A DNA stretch of 35,963 nucleotides, from contig JAHDVQ010000017.1 in NCBI GenBank assembly GCA_023384595.1, positions 4,480 to 40,442 of the forward strand. Reading direction: 5' to 3'. The notes beneath the pieces are model-generated. The model did not search any database and was not told where the DNA came from. It saw only the letters and a program-made list of their open reading frames with translations. The first letter of the stretch is position 1. The number at the start of each line of letters is the position of its first letter. This stretch comes from Vicinamibacteraceae bacterium. GTDB lineage: Bacteria > Acidobacteriota > Vicinamibacteria > Vicinamibacterales > JAFNAJ01. A program made the translations under genes and the position numbers. Positions 35,325 to 35,963 of this stretch are shown here, piece after piece.

Positions 35325-35963
35325 ATGAAAGCCCAGGACCTGCGCGCTCGCGCCCGTGAGACCCTCGCCCGCGAAGTCGGCACCGTCATCAAGCCGCACG
35401 CGGGACGCCTGCGCGTCGCGCTCGCGTTTCCGAACACGTATTACGTCGGGATGTCGAACCTCGGCCTCCAGACGGTGTACCGCCTCTTCAACGCCCTCGA
35501 CGAGGTGGTGTGCGAACGTGTGTTCCTGCCCCCGAAGCAGGAGCTGCAGGCCCAGCTCGCCAGCGGGCTGCGCCTGGTGTCGCTCGAGTCGCAGACCCCG
35601 ATCGCCGACTTCGACGTCTTCGCCTTCTCGGTTTCCTTCGAGTGGGACTACCCGAACCTGGTCTCCATGCTGCGGCTGGCCGGACTGCCGGTCTATGCTG
35701 CCGAGCGCGATGCGCGTCATCCCCTCGTCGTTGTCGGCGGCCCGGTGACCTTCGTCAACCCCGAGCCGCTCGCGCCCTTTGCCGACGTCATCGCCGCCGG
35801 GGAAGGCGAGATGCTCATCCCGGCCCTCGTCGAAGCCCTTCGAGATGGGTCCCCGAAGTCAGCCGTGCTCGAATCGCTCGCCGGCCGGCGCGGTTTCTAC
35901 ATCCCCTCGTTCTACGAGCCGCGCTACGACGACCTCGGCCGCCTCGTCGCCATCGAGCCGCGC
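35325..35963 (+). CDS. B12-binding-type radical SAM protein, N-terminal part (truncated by window edge)
   Basis: Open frame to the end: MKAQDLRARARETLAREVGTVIKPHAGRLRVALAFPNTYYVGMSNLGLQTVYRLFNALDEVVCERVFLPPKQEL...VFAFSVSFEWDYPNLVSMLRLAGLPVYAAERDARHPLVVVGGPVTFVNPEPLAPFADVIAAGEGEM. The CxxxCxxC motif would lie beyond the window. Confidence 0.72.
   Translation, partial: MKAQDLRARARETLAREVGTVIKPHAGRLRVALAFPNTYYVGMSNLGLQTVYRLFNALDEVVCERVFLPPKQELQAQLASGLRLVSLESQTPIADFDVFAFSVSFEWDYPNLVSMLRLAGLPVYAAERDARHPLVVVGGPVTFVNPEPLAPFADVIAAGEGEMLIPALVEALRDGSPKSAVLESLAGRRGFYIPSFYEPRYDDLGRLVAIEPR

Noticed and set aside
1-35963. CRISPR arrays, tRNA/rRNA genes, transposases, phage genes
   Set aside because: No regularly spaced repeats, no recognisable tRNA/rRNA segment in the few intergenic gaps, and no transposase/integrase-like translations seen.

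Overview
High-GC (~70%) bacterial chromosomal window; my impression is Acidobacteriota-like, which is inference only. Three blocks are visible. (1) ~1-14.7 kb, minus strand: a tightly packed run of 12 surface-glycan genes (glycosyltransferase families GT2, GT4 and GT9, two GT-C/GT39-like membrane glycosyltransferases, a DegT-type PLP aminotransferase, an SDR epimerase/dehydratase). Most junctions are 4-nt GTGA/ATGA stop-start overlaps. The run starts just downstream of a divergent YchF-like GTPase. (2) ~15.8-18.4 kb: a small intergenic/accessory module with a discoidin-like PEP-CTERM secreted protein, facing a HTH-TM-FG-GAP protein that looks like a membrane-spanning one-component regulator. 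(3) ~18.4-35.2 kb, plus strand: a complete dcw division/cell-wall cluster, mraZ-rsmH-ftsL-ftsI(PASTA)-murE-murF-mraY-murD-[structured gap]-ftsW-murG-murC-ftsQ-ftsA-ftsZ, followed by a truncated B12-type radical SAM gene. The strongest new observations are: a textbook sigma70 promoter (TTGACA-N17-TACTAT) followed directly by three 10-bp-phased MraZ-type boxes; an SDR whose YxxxK tyrosine is Asn (NGINK); a YchF lacking the canonical G2/switch motifs; an operon with four DPM-like GT2s plus two GT-C enzymes; a long inverted repeat splitting the dcw cluster; and a HTH/TM/FG-GAP protein divergent from mraZ. Many long ORFs in the supplied track are antisense or wrong-frame artefacts of GC bias. All calls come from reading the sequence; no searches were run.
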